Source: Oscillospiraceae bacterium | GTDB lineage: Bacteria; Bacillota; Clostridia; Oscillospirales; Oscillospiraceae | NCBI GenBank assembly: GCA_022792945.1 | Contig: JAAWBZ010000079.1 | Coordinates: 1-55,837 of the forward strand | DNA length: 55,837 nucleotides | Reading direction: 5' to 3' | Shown: positions 8,525 through 18,108 of the stretch, one piece after another | Position numbering within the stretch: position 1 is the first letter of the stretch | Layout of the letters: each line of letters opens with the position of its first letter | Translations under genes and position numbers: made by a program | The notes under the pieces: model-generated | The model's database searches: none | Seen by the model: only the letters and a program-made list of their open reading frames with translations | Told to the model about the DNA's origin: nothing

Positions 8525-9391
8525 CTATTTGTGCGGTGTATATCGCAAGGTACTGCTTGTTGCACGGGTATCGACACTACTTCTGGGTGTAATGGAAACC
8601 GACACACCAGAAGCTGTGAAACTAAGACTGGCTAATGTATTTTTGTTGTGAACATACTCGGCATTGATTGTAGTCGAACTGCCATTTGGATAACTTGGCA
8701 AATGCTCCATGGAATCCAACGGATCAGGAAGTAATGTAAAATACGCGTCTCCTCGGAAACCGATGGCCTGTACAGTCGTACCCATCATATGTTCGCTATA
8801 CCGCAGATCTACAAAAAATCCAAGCCCACCTTGCTTTAATGATGCAGGTTTGCTTAATGTGGTTTTGACCCAAGTGGAGTTAGACGGCCGGAGATACTCA
8901 GTGTGGGCCACAAAGGAATCGCTGTCATATACAAGCTTATTACTATCCCAGTTGATCGCAATCGCATCATTATCCCGCATAAAGGGTAGTTTTGTCCACT
9001 TGTAGGTCAGCGTTACATAAACCTCAGCAATGTAGGTGACGCCACTTACTTTTTCAGTCTTCAACGACAAAACTGTATCAAATGTTAACTCATCGGTGGG
9101 GATATTGCCAAGTGGCTGCACGTTCCCATCATTAGCAACATTTGTCTCCCAGCTATAAAAGTAAGCATCTTTCTCCAAAACAAAATCATAAAGATTTGTG
9201 AGCTGATCTTCTGCAAGTGAATCTAAGTATGCTTCTGGATAAGCTCTCTCTAACAGAACATCCCGCATATCCTGTATGACTACAGAAGATGGTCTCACTA
9301 TTTCCGGTGATGGTGCTTCTGCACACGAAACAGATGAACACAAAAACAATAGGACGATTGTTAAGCAAAGACATAATACTTTCTTTTTCAT
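8525..9391 (-). CDS. secreted protein of unknown function
   Basis: A 288-residue protein I do not recognise. It starts MKKKVLCLCLTIVLLFLCSSVSCAEAP, a clear Sec signal peptide with likely cleavage after SCA. The rest has no obvious membrane segment or catalytic motif and is rich in Thr, Ser, Tyr and Val in a beta-like pattern (TYIAEVYVTLTYKWTKLPF), with FFVDLRYSEHMMGTTVQAIGF in the C-terminal half. The coding sequence is visibly more AT-rich than its neighbours, which suggests recent acquisition. It stands alone with its own terminator. Confidence 0.8.
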   Translation of the reverse strand: MKKKVLCLCLTIVLLFLCSSVSCAEAPSPEIVRPSSVVIQDMRDVLLERAYPEAYLDSLAEDQLTNLYDFVLEKDAYFYSWETNVANDGNVQPLGNIPTDELTFDTVLSLKTEKVSGVTYIAEVYVTLTYKWTKLPFMRDNDAIAINWDSNKLVYDSDSFVAHTEYLRPSNSTWVKTTLSKPASLKQGGLGFFVDLRYSEHMMGTTVQAIGFRGDAYFTLLPDPLDSMEHLPSYPNGSSTTINAEYVHNKNTLASLSFTASGVSVSITPRSSVDTRATSSTLRYTPHK

Positions 9392-9509
9392 TTTTGTCCC
9401 TCCATTTCACACTTTTGTTGAACATTTGCCCTACAACAAAATGCAAAGCACCATCTCCTTCCATAAGTGCACAACGAGTAATACTGAATACGTTATAAGC
9501 GTACCATAT

Positions 9510-9956
9510 TTAGGAAATTTTGTCAAGATACGGCGTCGCTTTTTTTCGTTTCCCCACCACAAAGCCGTTGACGGTCATACAGGCCACATGGGTGCCCAGC
9601 TCGTCGGTGACGTCCACGGTGTAGAAGCCGGCGGTGCGGCCGTCCTTGACCCGGCGGGCCTCGGCCAGGAGGATCTTTCCCTTGGCGGGGGCCAGATAGG
9701 TGATGTCGTGCTGGAGCGAGATGGTGATTTTTTCTGTGTAGCCGTTGGCGGCCACGGCGAAGGCGAAGTCCGCCAGGGTGAAGATCGCGCCGCCCTGGGG
9801 CGTGCCGGCGGCATTGAGGTGCCGGGGTGTCAGCGTCAGGGCGCAGACCGAGCGGCCCGGCTCGGCCAGGCGGATCTCCGCGCCGGTGACCTCGGTGGCG
9901 AAGCGGTCGGCGGCGAAGAATTGGCGGATCTCCTTCAGGCTGGAGAGCTGAGACAT
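9510..9956 (-). CDS. paaI: PaaI-family hotdog thioesterase
   Basis: Hotdog-fold acyl-CoA thioesterase of 148 residues, a usual length. The family motif NAAGTPQGGAIFTLADFAFAV (around residues 48-68) carries the catalytic aspartate. PaaI enzymes hydrolyse (hydroxy)phenylacetyl-CoA and similar esters, so it could complement the nearby PaaK/Ior operon. It has its own promoter and is separated from that operon by another gene. Start ATG 9956 has aaaggag 10 bp upstream. Confidence 0.88.
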   Translation of the reverse strand: MSQLSSLKEIRQFFAADRFATEVTGAEIRLAEPGRSVCALTLTPRHLNAAGTPQGGAIFTLADFAFAVAANGYTEKITISLQHDITYLAPAKGKILLAEARRVKDGRTAGFYTVDVTDELGTHVACMTVNGFVVGKRKKATPYLDKIS

Positions 9957-9993
9957 GGGGCATGGCTCCTTTCAGATGGTTTGTTCGCCCCTA

Positions 9994-10022
9994 ATCATAG
10001 CGCGCCGGGGCGCGGTTGTAAA
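9994..10022 (-). promoter_or_regulatory. promoter of the PaaI gene
   Basis: Minus-strand TTTACA (10022-10017), 17-bp spacer, TATGAT (9999-9994). Confidence 0.6.
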
Positions 10023-10064
10023 GACGCGATGCGGGAATCCGCGGGACGCGGAGCGGGATGAGGC

Positions 10065-10093
10065 TTGACAAGGCGGCACGGCGCGCGTATGAT
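10065..10093 (+). promoter_or_regulatory. promoter of the HD-domain gene
   Basis: TTGACA (10065-10070), 17-bp spacer, TATGAT (10088-10093). It excludes any translation start upstream of 10116 for the HD-domain gene. Confidence 0.75.
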
Positions 10094-10115
10094 AGCCTGG
10101 GAGTGGAGGGGAAGT

Positions 10116-10679
10116 ATGCGGGAAGATATTTTGCGGGATTTGCAGCGGGAAATCCATGATCGCTGCCAGAGGGAATCGAACCGGTTTGGGATGGGCTGCT
10201 ATGAACACATTGCGGCGGTCGTGAAGAACGCGGAAATCCTGGCGGGACGGTATGGCGCGGATCGGGAGGTCGTGATGATCGCCGCCTGGATGCACGATAT
10301 CGCATCCATCACGGATTACAGTTTATATGAACTTCATCATATGCACGGAGCAGACATGGCGGCTAACATTTTGGAAGCATACGATTATGACCGCATAAAA
10401 ATAGATTTGGTACAGGCGTGTATCCGCAATCACAGAGGAAGCGTAAATTTCACGAAAAGCACCCTGGAAGAGCTGTGCGTTGCGGATGCCGACGCCATTT
10501 CGCACTTCGACAGCGTGCCCAGCTTGCTCTATTTCGCCTATGTGCAAAGGAAAATGGGGATACAGAAGGGGAAGGAATTTGTAAAAGCGAAATTAGAAAG
10601 AAGCTTTCAAAAGTTATCCACAGAGAGCAAGCAATATTATCAGGACAAGTTTGAGAAAGTCATGGAAGTCCTGGGGTAA
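10116..10679 (+). CDS. HD-domain phosphohydrolase
   Basis: A 187-residue metal-dependent hydrolase of the HD superfamily. The metal ligands are visible as YEHIAAVVKNAE (about residues 28-39), AAWMHDIAS (about 57-65, the HD pair) and a following HHMHGADMA segment. Start ATG 10116 is chosen because ggagggg precedes it and the good promoter lies at 10065-10093. Base composition is lower in GC than in the following surface-protein genes. Such small HD proteins hydrolyse nucleotides or other phosphate esters; the substrate is unknown. Confidence 0.85.
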   Translation: MREDILRDLQREIHDRCQRESNRFGMGCYEHIAAVVKNAEILAGRYGADREVVMIAAWMHDIASITDYSLYELHHMHGADMAANILEAYDYDRIKIDLVQACIRNHRGSVNFTKSTLEELCVADADAISHFDSVPSLLYFAYVQRKMGIQKGKEFVKAKLERSFQKLSTESKQYYQDKFEKVMEVLG

Positions 10680-10730
10680 AAGAAGCGGGAAATACAAATA
10701 GTATATGCATAAAGAAAGGTGGAACCTCAT

Positions 10731-13082
10731 ATGAAATGTACGCGATGGCTGGCGGCGCTCCTGGCGGCGCTGCTGCTGCTTTCCCCGGCGACGGCGCTGG
10801 CGGCGGACGGTACGCCCGTCCTCACCCGCGGCGAGGCCCGCGACCGCCTCCTGACCGCGGCAGACGACTATAACCCCGGCGTCACCGCGGCGGACATCCT
10901 CCGGGGCGACGAGACCGGCGCGCTCCACGAGGATCGTCCCGTCACCCGGGCCGAGGCCCTGGTCATGCTCTCCCGGGCCTTCGGGGAGCTGCCCGTCCCC
11001 ACCGGCGACAGCGCCCGCTGGGCCTGGCCCGCCGGGAACTTCACAGATCTGCCCGCCTGGGCCGGGACGGAGCTGGAAAACGTGCTGAAAACCGGCATCG
11101 TCGCCGGCACCACGCCCACTACCCTCTCCCCCGGCGATCCCATGACCCAGGCCCAGCTGGAGACCATGATCCGCCGGGTCTACGCCCTGGAGGGCGCGAA
11201 CCTCAAGGACGATTTCTACGCCGCCGTCAACCGCGACTGGCTGGCCGGCGCGGAGATCCCCGCCGGCTACGCCAGCACCGGCACCCTGGCCGAGATGGGC
11301 ATCCGCGCCAACGAGCAGGTGTCCGCGCTGATCCAGGAGATTGTGGCGGGCAGCCCCGCCCCCGGCTCCAAGGAGGCCGCCATCCAGGCCCTCTACGAGA
11401 CCGCCATGGACTGGGACGCCCGGAACCGCGCCGGCATCGAGCCGCTGCGCCCCTGGCTGGAGGCCATTGACCAGGCCGATTCCCTGGACGCCCTGATGGA
11501 CGTCCACAACCGGATGAGCCGGGAGCTGGCCACGTCCACCCTGGTGGGCTTCGGACTCAACGCCGATGCCAGGGACAGCACAAAGAATGTCCTGGTTTTC
11601 GGCACCCTCACGCCCACCCTGGGCACCCGGGAGAGCTACGCCGACCCGGCCCTGCAGGCTCTGTACCTCCAGTATCTGGAGACCATCCTGACCCTGGGCG
11701 GCGCGTCCGAGGCCGATGCCGCGCGGGATGCCGCGGCCTACCTCGCGCTGGAGGCCGACCTCGCCCAGCACCAGATGGACCGCCAGGACTACGGCGATGT
11801 GGACAAAATCTACAATCTCTACACCATGGACCAGCTCCAGGCCCTGTTTCCGGAGATCGACCTCTCCGCGGTGCTGGCGGCCCAGGGCTTCGCCCCGGCG
11901 GAGGCCGTGCAGGTGCCGGACCCGGCGCTGCTGGAGGCTGCCGCGGCCTACTGCACCGGGGCGCATCTGGATCTCCTCAAGACCGTGATGAAGCTCCTGA
12001 CCCTCTCCGGCTTCGGCGGCGTACTGAGCCGGGACTTCGATGACGCTGCCCAGAGCTTCCAGAACGCCCGCTACGGCGTGGAGGGCCGCGTCTCCGACGA
12101 GGAGGCCGCCGCGCAGCAGGTCCAGGCGTATCTCTCGGACTATCTGGGAGCCATCTACGTCCAGCGCCACTTCTCCGCCCAGGCCAAGCAGGACGTGGAG
12201 CGGATGGTGGAGTCCTTCCGGGAGATCTACAAGGACCGCATCCGCGCCCTGGACTGGATGAGCGATGAGACCAAGGAAAGGGCGCTGGAAAAGCTGGAGT
12301 CCATGACCGTCAACGTGGGCTACCCCGACCGCTGGAACAACACCCTGGACGCCGCGCAGCTGAAAAGCCCCGCACAGGGCGGCAGCTATTTTGAAAACGT
12401 CCTGGCGCTGCTCCGCGCGGCCCGGGACGCGGCGGTGAAGGAGCAGAACCAGCCGGTGGACAAGGGAAAATGGCGGATGTCGGTCTACACGGTCAACGCC
12501 TACTACGATCCCACCGCCAACAGCATCAACTTCCCCGCGGCCATCCTCCAGGCCCCCCTGTACGATGTCCAGGCCGGCGCCGCGGAGAACCTGGGCGGTA
12601 TCGGCTATGTCATCGCCCATGAAATGACCCACGCCTTTGACAACAACGGGGCCAAGTACGACGCCGACGGCAACGCTGCCGACTGGTGGACCGCGGCGGA
12701 CTACGCGGCGTTCCAGGGGCTGTGCGCGGACGTGGCAGCGTTCTACGACGGGGTGGAGTCCATCCCCGGCGTGGTGTGCAGCGGCGCGCTGACGCTCTCG
12801 GAGAACGTGGCGGATCTGGGCGCGCTGGCCTGCATCACCGAGGCGGAGCGCCGCCAGGACAATCCGGATTTCAAAACGCTCTACGAGGCCGCCGCCCGCA
12901 CCTGGCGCGGCTCGGCGGGACGGGAAGTCCACCAGTACCTGGCCATGATGGATGTCCACGCCCCGGATAAGCTCCGGGGAGGCCGCGCGCTGCAAAGCTG
13001 CGATGAATTCTACGAGGCCTTCGGCATTCAGCCCGGCGACGGCATGTACCTGTCCCCGGAGGAACGGGTCCAAATCTGGTAG
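10731..13082 (+). CDS. SLH-domain M13 (neprilysin-like) metallopeptidase
   Basis: Secreted zinc endopeptidase, 783 residues. A signal peptide (MKCTRWLAALLAALLLLSP, cleavage near ALA-A) is followed by two SLH-like repeats (about residues 30-150; DRPVTRAEALVMLSRAF, DPMTQAQLETMIRRVY) that should hold it on the cell wall. The M13 domain starts at LKDDFYAAVNRDWL. The zinc site is HEMTH at residues 630-634, with the third ligand in SENVADLGAL near 690. M13 enzymes cut short peptides. Start ATG 10731 has aaaggtgg eight bases upstream. SLH repeats at the N-terminus of an M13 peptidase are an unusual fusion. Confidence 0.92.
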   Translation: MKCTRWLAALLAALLLLSPATALAADGTPVLTRGEARDRLLTAADDYNPGVTAADILRGDETGALHEDRPVTRAEALVMLSRAFGELPVPTGDSARWAWPAGNFTDLPAWAGTELENVLKTGIVAGTTPTTLSPGDPMTQAQLETMIRRVYALEGANLKDDFYAAVNRDWLAGAEIPAGYASTGTLAEMGIRANEQVSALIQEIVAGSPAPGSKEAAIQALYETAMDWDARNRAGIEPLRPWLEAIDQADSLDALMDVHNRMSRELATSTLVGFGLNADARDSTKNVLVFGTLTPTLGTRESYADPALQALYLQYLETILTLGGASEADAARDAAAYLALEADLAQHQMDRQDYGDVDKIYNLYTMDQLQALFPEIDLSAVLAAQGFAPAEAVQVPDPALLEAAAAYCTGAHLDLLKTVMKLLTLSGFGGVLSRDFDDAAQSFQNARYGVEGRVSDEEAAAQQVQAYLSDYLGAIYVQRHFSAQAKQDVERMVESFREIYKDRIRALDWMSDETKERALEKLESMTVNVGYPDRWNNTLDAAQLKSPAQGGSYFENVLALLRAARDAAVKEQNQPVDKGKWRMSVYTVNAYYDPTANSINFPAAILQAPLYDVQAGAAENLGGIGYVIAHEMTHAFDNNGAKYDADGNAADWWTAADYAAFQGLCADVAAFYDGVESIPGVVCSGALTLSENVADLGALACITEAERRQDNPDFKTLYEAAARTWRGSAGREVHQYLAMMDVHAPDKLRGGRALQSCDEFYEAFGIQPGDGMYLSPEERVQIW

Positions 13083-13098
13083 GAGGCTTCCTGATCCG

Positions 13099-13132
13099 GC
13101 ACCCCGGCGTCTGAACGGCGCCGGGGTGCTTT
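13099..13132 (+). terminator. terminator of the M13 peptidase gene
   Basis: Stem GCACCCCGGCG (13099-13109) and CGCCGGGGTGC (13119-13129) followed by ttt. Confidence 0.75.
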
Positions 13133-13141
13133 GAATTATAG

Positions 13142-13171
13142 TTGACATAATCGCATTCCTTGTGATAGAAT
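13142..13171 (+). promoter_or_regulatory. promoter of the M60 gene
   Basis: TTGACA (13142-13147), 18-bp spacer, TAGAAT (13166-13171), about 55 bp before the start codon. Confidence 0.75.
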
Positions 13172-13227
13172 GGCAGTGTCCGCCACAGGCGGGCAAAAAT
13201 GGAAGCAATAAGTGAGGGTGGTATACC

Positions 13228-16200
13228 ATGGTGAGAGGAAAACGGCTGCTTGCGCTGCTGCTGGCGGCGGTGCTGCTGTGTACTGCCGCGCTGCCGGCGC
13301 TGGCGGCAGATCCGGCGGAGCCGGCGGCAGAGGCGTCCACAGCGGCGGGGAGCATCTCCGCCACGCTGCGGATCGATTATGCGCAGAAGCTGTCGAAGCT
13401 TCAGACAAAGAACCTGACCGCCGCGCTGCACCACGGCGGCAAGGTCGTGGCAACAGCGTCATTGACCACGCCCGGGACAAAGGAGAACGTCACCGTCGGC
13501 CTGCGGGACGCGGACGGCGGGGAACTGCTGGGCGACGGCTGGCCGGGGTACATCGATGTGTCCTTCGGGAATCTGCCCAAGGGCGATTATGTGCTGAAAT
13601 TCACCGGCGACGGCTACCGGACCTTTGAGCAGGCGGTCTCCCTGACCACGGCCTCGCAGCACGTCACCCTGGGCACCGGCGACGGGACCTTCACCCTGGG
13701 CGATGTGAACGGAAACGGGAAGACCGACGCCGACGACCGGGACGCCGTGGCGGAACAGCTGGGCAAGACGGATGCCGCGTGCGACCTCAACGGCGACGGA
13801 ACAGTCAATATCATCGACCTGGCCTATGTCGCCCGCATTGCCGGGGCCGCAGACGGAACCCTGGGCACGGCGGAGGTGCGCAGCACCGTCCTGCTGGCGG
13901 ACGGCCTGACTGTTCTACAGGCTGAACAGGCTGAAAATGGAACGAAGGTTCAGAGCGGCCAGCTGTCCGACCTGTTCCGGGACGGCGGCGCGGAGGTGAG
14001 ATTTGCCTCGGATGACCGCAATATCGTCATCCCCGTGGAGTTGAATACGGCCACGGCGCTGTCCGCCGTGGAGATCGCCACGCCGGGAGAGCGGCAGGGC
14101 AGTGTGCTGGTGGAATACGACGACGGGACCGTGGAGGAGGAGACCTTCGACAATACCGCGCCCGTCGGCGTCTATGCCATCGGCCGCGACGGCGCGAGCC
14201 AGGTGGTGACCATTGCGCTGAACAACCGCGTGGCGGTAAAGAAGATCACCATCACCGTCTTTAAAAACAGCCTCAACGAGTATGTGGCGGTGGAGTCCAT
14301 CCGCTTCTTGCAGGACATCGTGCCGGAAACGCCGGTGGCAGCCAACAGCATGGTCCGCAACCTGCGGGCCACACCGGGCAGCGGCCAGGTGACGCTGGAT
14401 TGGGACCAGCTGCCCAACGTCACGGGCTATACCGTCGCCTACGCGCCGGTGGACCAGGAGCAGAACCAGCGGGAGCTGCGGGCGGGGACCAACAGCGCGG
14501 TGGTCAGCGGCCTGGACAATATCCTGGAGTATGTGTTCACCGTCACGCCCACTGCCGACAGCTGGGCGGGACGGCCCGCGTCGGTGCGGGCGACGCCGCT
14601 GCCCAACAAGGCTCCGGACCGTCCGGATATGGTCACGGTCGCGGAGATGGACGGCGCGCTGCGCATCGGCTGGAAGCAGGGCAAGGATGCGACCCACTAT
14701 AAGGTGTATTACGCCGGCCCCGACGGGAATTACCAGCAGTACGGCGGCAATGTGGCCGGCACGTCGTGGACCATCGCGGATCTGGAGAATGGCGTGACCT
14801 ACTCGGTCTATGTTGTGGCCTGCAACCACATCGGCGAGAGCGCCAAATCCAACATTCACCAGGGTACGCCGTACAAGGAGACCTTCGAGCGTCCGGAGGG
14901 CATCCCCACAGAGGGCGTGCTGGACTATCAGGATCCGGAGCGGGTGTGGCTGCACATGGCCTCCAATGTCTCGCCCACCTCCTATCCCACCGTGAAATTC
15001 CAGCCGGAATTCATGTACGACGGCGATTTCTCCACCCACTGGACGTCCCACTCCTACGGCGACGGCAACTGGTGGAACAACAAGACCGTCTACTGCACGT
15101 TCAAAGAGCCGCAGGATATCGCCAGCGTCATCTGGGTGCCGCGGCTGGATGGCGGCTACCGCAGCAACCTGCGGGTGTACACGGTGTCGGTCTGGCTGGA
15201 GGGCGACGATCTGAACCAGGCGGGCCGTGTTGTGGCCCCCGCCGGGGCGGAGAGTGTGCCGGGCGTGGCTGAATGGCTGCCAGTGCAGAACAATCCCAAG
15301 GTTACCGGGTTTGCGGTGCTGCCCATCGAGCCCATGCATAACGTGGTGAAAATGGCGATCACCATCGAGCAGGTGGGCTATACCGCCGTGAGCCTTTCAG
15401 AGCTGATGTTCCTGGAGTATGATCCCGCCCACAGCCTCCCGGGTGAGATCGACGCGCTGTTCGCGGACGATCTGCACACCCGGCTGGCCGCCGGCGTCAC
15501 CCAGGACGCTATCGCCGCGCTGCAGAAGCGCCTTGCCAGCGACGAGAAGAACTATTATCTCCACCAGGAGGTCATGGCCGATGAGCTGAAGCTGGCCGGG
15601 GAGCTGCTGGCCGGCGGCGAGACCGACGGCGTCCTGACGTCCGGCTTCACCGCCCGCAGCAACGCCGCCGACGCCGCCAAATATCACCAGTCCGGCAGTG
15701 AGCTGCAGCCCCTGGGCGCCGCGGCCCGGGCGGGAGACGAGATCACCATCTACGCCGAGGGCATCCCCGACGGGGCGAAGGTGACGGTCAGCGCCTCGCA
15801 GTTCCATGCCGAGGCCTCCGTGTGGCGGGCGGACATGGGGACGCTGCAAAACGGCAAAAATATCCTCACCGTGCCCAAGATCGGCTCTGAGAGCAGCGGC
15901 CGGGGCGGCAGCCTTTACCTGACCTGCACCGCCGCCGGGGCGGAGAACATCCGTCTGCACATCCGCCGGGCCACGGATATCCCCATGCTGGAGCTGTCCG
16001 ACTGGTACGACCTGACCGAGGCGGCGCGGCGCGAGCGCATTGGCGCGTATCTGGATGAACTGCAGGCCTATCCGGCCCAGGCGGGCATCAACGCCGCCAA
16101 CGCCCAGACCAACTGCCTCAATGTGACCGAAATCTCCCTGCCCACGGTGCTGCTCTCGCTGCCGGCCCAGGCGGCGCTGACCGGCAGCGGCTATGCCGCA

Positions 16201-18108
16201 GGCCAGAACAACCGCGCCGCCGCTGTGGAGGTTCTCTACAACAGCGTCCTGACCTGGGAGGACCTGATGCATATCTGCAAGACCACCCAGGGCATCGACG
16301 GGACCTACGCGGCGAGCGACATGACCTCCCGCCAGAATATCCGCTGCATGCAGATGTTCTCCGGCGCGTTCATGTACGCCGCCGGGAACCATGTGGGCAT
16401 CGGCTACGGCTCCTGCGCCGGCATGGTCCGCGGGACGCCCATTGCGAAGCTGCCCAGCGGTGCGACGGCCAACAGCCTCTTCGGCTGGGGCATCGCCCAT
16501 GAGATCGGCCACAACATGGATAAACTGGGCAAGGCCGAGATCACCAACAACATCTACGCCATTATGGTCCAGACCTACGACGGGGACCAGGGGACGCTGC
16601 CCTCCCGTCTGGAAAAGAGCGGAAAATACGCCGCCGCCTTCCAAAAGACCGCCCAGGGCTACCCCGGCGCGTCCAACGACGTGTTTGTCCAGCTGGCGAT
16701 GTACTGGCAGCTGCACCTGGCCTATGATGACGGCGATCCGCTGGCGTTCTACAACGCTTTCTTCAAGGCCTGGAAGGCCGGGACCTATACCCAGGGCGCG
16801 TCCAGCTACGACGATAAGGTGGCCCTGACCGCCGCGGGCGTCGCGGGGAAGGACCTGACCGAATTCTTTACCCGCTGGGGCATGACCCTCAGCGAGAGCA
16901 CCCAGGCCGCGCTGAGCCGCTGCGCGGAGGAGCCGCGGGCCGTCTGGTACCTCAGCGACCAGAGCCGCCGGGACCGTCTGACGGGCAAGGCCGCCGCCTC
17001 CGGCACCATCGCCGCCTCGCTCCGGAAGGAGGGCGACACCCAGGTGGTGCTGACCATGGACCGGAGCGGCGTCTCCGGGACACTCCAGGGCTTTGAAATC
17101 CTGCGCAACGGCAAGTCCATCGGCTTTACCACCGGGGATACCTACACCGACACCATCGGCGTGGGCAATCACCGGACCTATACCTACACGGTCCGGGCCT
17201 ACGACACCTTGGGCAATCTGACCGCCCAGGCGGAGGCCGGTGAGGTGCGCATCGCCTATGACGCGACGGTGCCCGGGAGCGCCTACACCATGGCCCGCAA
17301 TGGAACCGCCGTCACCTTCACCCTGACGCGGAAGACCGCTGTGTCCGGCATCAAGCTCACCGGACAGGTGCCGCAGAGCGGCGCGTTCACCGTAAGTGTC
17401 AACGAAAAAACGGCCCTGACCGGCGACTTCGCCCAGAATCAGGCCGTGGACGACCAAAGCAGCTTCGTGGCCTACCTCCGTAAGCCCGGTGCGGCGGATA
17501 CGGACACCCGTATCTGGACCTATGACGCCGAGAGTGTCACCGTCACGGGCGTTCCGGAGGGCGCGGACGTCCAGCTGATCGCCTACGCCGGCGACGACAT
17601 AGCTCTGTGGGAGGACGGCTTTGCCGGACGGCTGGCAGAGGACTATGTTTACGGCGACCGGCCGGACGACAAGATCGCGGCAGGTACGCTGGTGGTCGTG
17701 GGCACCTACCGCGGCGATCCGGTGTACAACGGCGTCCGCGTGGAGGGCCGCTTCACCACCACCGCCCTGGACGAGAACGGCGATCCGGTGACCACGGAGA
17801 CGGTCCGTCCCATGGACGGCTACGCCCTGCTGTTCGCGGAGATCCCCGCCGACGGCGCGGTCAGCGACATCAGCGATGGCCTCTTCATCTTCGTGCCCGA
17901 TGTGCAGAGGGAAGCGGAGCTGCAGGGCGAGGATCCCAGCAGCTGCACAGGCGAGAATCTGCTGCCCAGTGAGCTGCGCGCGGTGCTCTTCCGCACAGAC
18001 GATCCGGAGGATACCGCGTCCAAGCGCGATACCGCCGAGACGCTTTGGTTCAGCGCGCCGGGCGGCGACGAGCTGCCGGTGATCGTTCTGGAGGGAGAAT
18101 CATCATGA
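13228..18108 (+). CDS. multidomain secreted M60-like (mucinase-type) metallopeptidase with dockerin-like module
   Basis: A 1626-residue exported protein. Order as read: signal peptide (1-28); beta domain (about 40-150); two EF-hand-like dockerin repeats (about 157-207; GDVNGNGKTDADD and CDLNGDGTVNIIDL); beta-sandwich (about 215-370); two fibronectin type III repeats (about 374-550); F5/8C-type carbohydrate-binding domain (about 555-725, YDGDFSTHWTSH); the M60 N-terminal beta domain; and the M60 catalytic domain with IAHEIGHNMD (HEIGH at 1091-1095). The C-terminal quarter holds beta modules. M60 enzymes of gut bacteria cleave O-glycosylated mucin, so host glycoprotein is the likely target. The stop overlaps the next start (ATGA), coupling it to the SLH protein. 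A dockerin-like module inside the chain, not at an end, is unusual. Confidence 0.93.
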   Translation: MVRGKRLLALLLAAVLLCTAALPALAADPAEPAAEASTAAGSISATLRIDYAQKLSKLQTKNLTAALHHGGKVVATASLTTPGTKENVTVGLRDADGGELLGDGWPGYIDVSFGNLPKGDYVLKFTGDGYRTFEQAVSLTTASQHVTLGTGDGTFTLGDVNGNGKTDADDRDAVAEQLGKTDAACDLNGDGTVNIIDLAYVARIAGAADGTLGTAEVRSTVLLADGLTVLQAEQAENGTKVQSGQLSDLFRDGGAEVRFASDDRNIVIPVELNTATALSAVEIATPGERQGSVLVEYDDGTVEEETFDNTAPVGVYAIGRDGASQVVTIALNNRVAVKKITITVFKNSLNEYVAVESIRFLQDIVPETPVAANSMVRNLRATPGSGQVTLDWDQLPNVTGYTVAYAPVDQEQNQRELRAGTNSAVVSGLDNILEYVFTVTPTADSWAGRPASVRATPLPNKAPDRPDMVTVAEMDGALRIGWKQGKDATHYKVYYAGPDGNYQQYGGNVAGTSWTIADLENGVTYSVYVVACNHIGESAKSNIHQGTPYKETFERPEGIPTEGVLDYQDPERVWLHMASNVSPTSYPTVKFQPEFMYDGDFSTHWTSHSYGDGNWWNNKTVYCTFKEPQDIASVIWVPRLDGGYRSNLRVYTVSVWLEGDDLNQAGRVVAPAGAESVPGVAEWLPVQNNPKVTGFAVLPIEPMHNVVKMAITIEQVGYTAVSLSELMFLEYDPAHSLPGEIDALFADDLHTRLAAGVTQDAIAALQKRLASDEKNYYLHQEVMADELKLAGELLAGGETDGVLTSGFTARSNAADAAKYHQSGSELQPLGAAARAGDEITIYAEGIPDGAKVTVSASQFHAEASVWRADMGTLQNGKNILTVPKIGSESSGRGGSLYLTCTAAGAENIRLHIRRATDIPMLELSDWYDLTEAARRERIGAYLDELQAYPAQAGINAANAQTNCLNVTEISLPTVLLSLPAQAALTGSGYAAGQNNRAAAVEVLYNSVLTWEDLMHICKTTQGIDGTYAASDMTSRQNIRCMQMFSGAFMYAAGNHVGIGYGSCAGMVRGTPIAKLPSGATANSLFGWGIAHEIGHNMDKLGKAEITNNIYAIMVQTYDGDQGTLPSRLEKSGKYAAAFQKTAQGYPGASNDVFVQLAMYWQLHLAYDDGDPLAFYNAFFKAWKAGTYTQGASSYDDKVALTAAGVAGKDLTEFFTRWGMTLSESTQAALSRCAEEPRAVWYLSDQSRRDRLTGKAAASGTIAASLRKEGDTQVVLTMDRSGVSGTLQGFEILRNGKSIGFTTGDTYTDTIGVGNHRTYTYTVRAYDTLGNLTAQAEAGEVRIAYDATVPGSAYTMARNGTAVTFTLTRKTAVSGIKLTGQVPQSGAFTVSVNEKTALTGDFAQNQAVDDQSSFVAYLRKPGAADTDTRIWTYDAESVTVTGVPEGADVQLIAYAGDDIALWEDGFAGRLAEDYVYGDRPDDKIAAGTLVVVGTYRGDPVYNGVRVEGRFTTTALDENGDPVTTETVRPMDGYALLFAEIPADGAVSDISDGLFIFVPDVQREAELQGEDPSSCTGENLLPSELRAVLFRTDDPEDTASKRDTAETLWFSAPGGDELPVIVLEGESS

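Noticed and set aside
10614-13364. Very long open frame antisense to the M13 peptidase
   Set aside because: Arg/Gly/Ala/His-rich translation without motifs, a usual shadow of a GC-rich gene on the other strand.
15397-17457. Long minus-strand frame opposite the M60 gene
   Set aside because: Low-complexity shadow; the plus strand has clear domains throughout.
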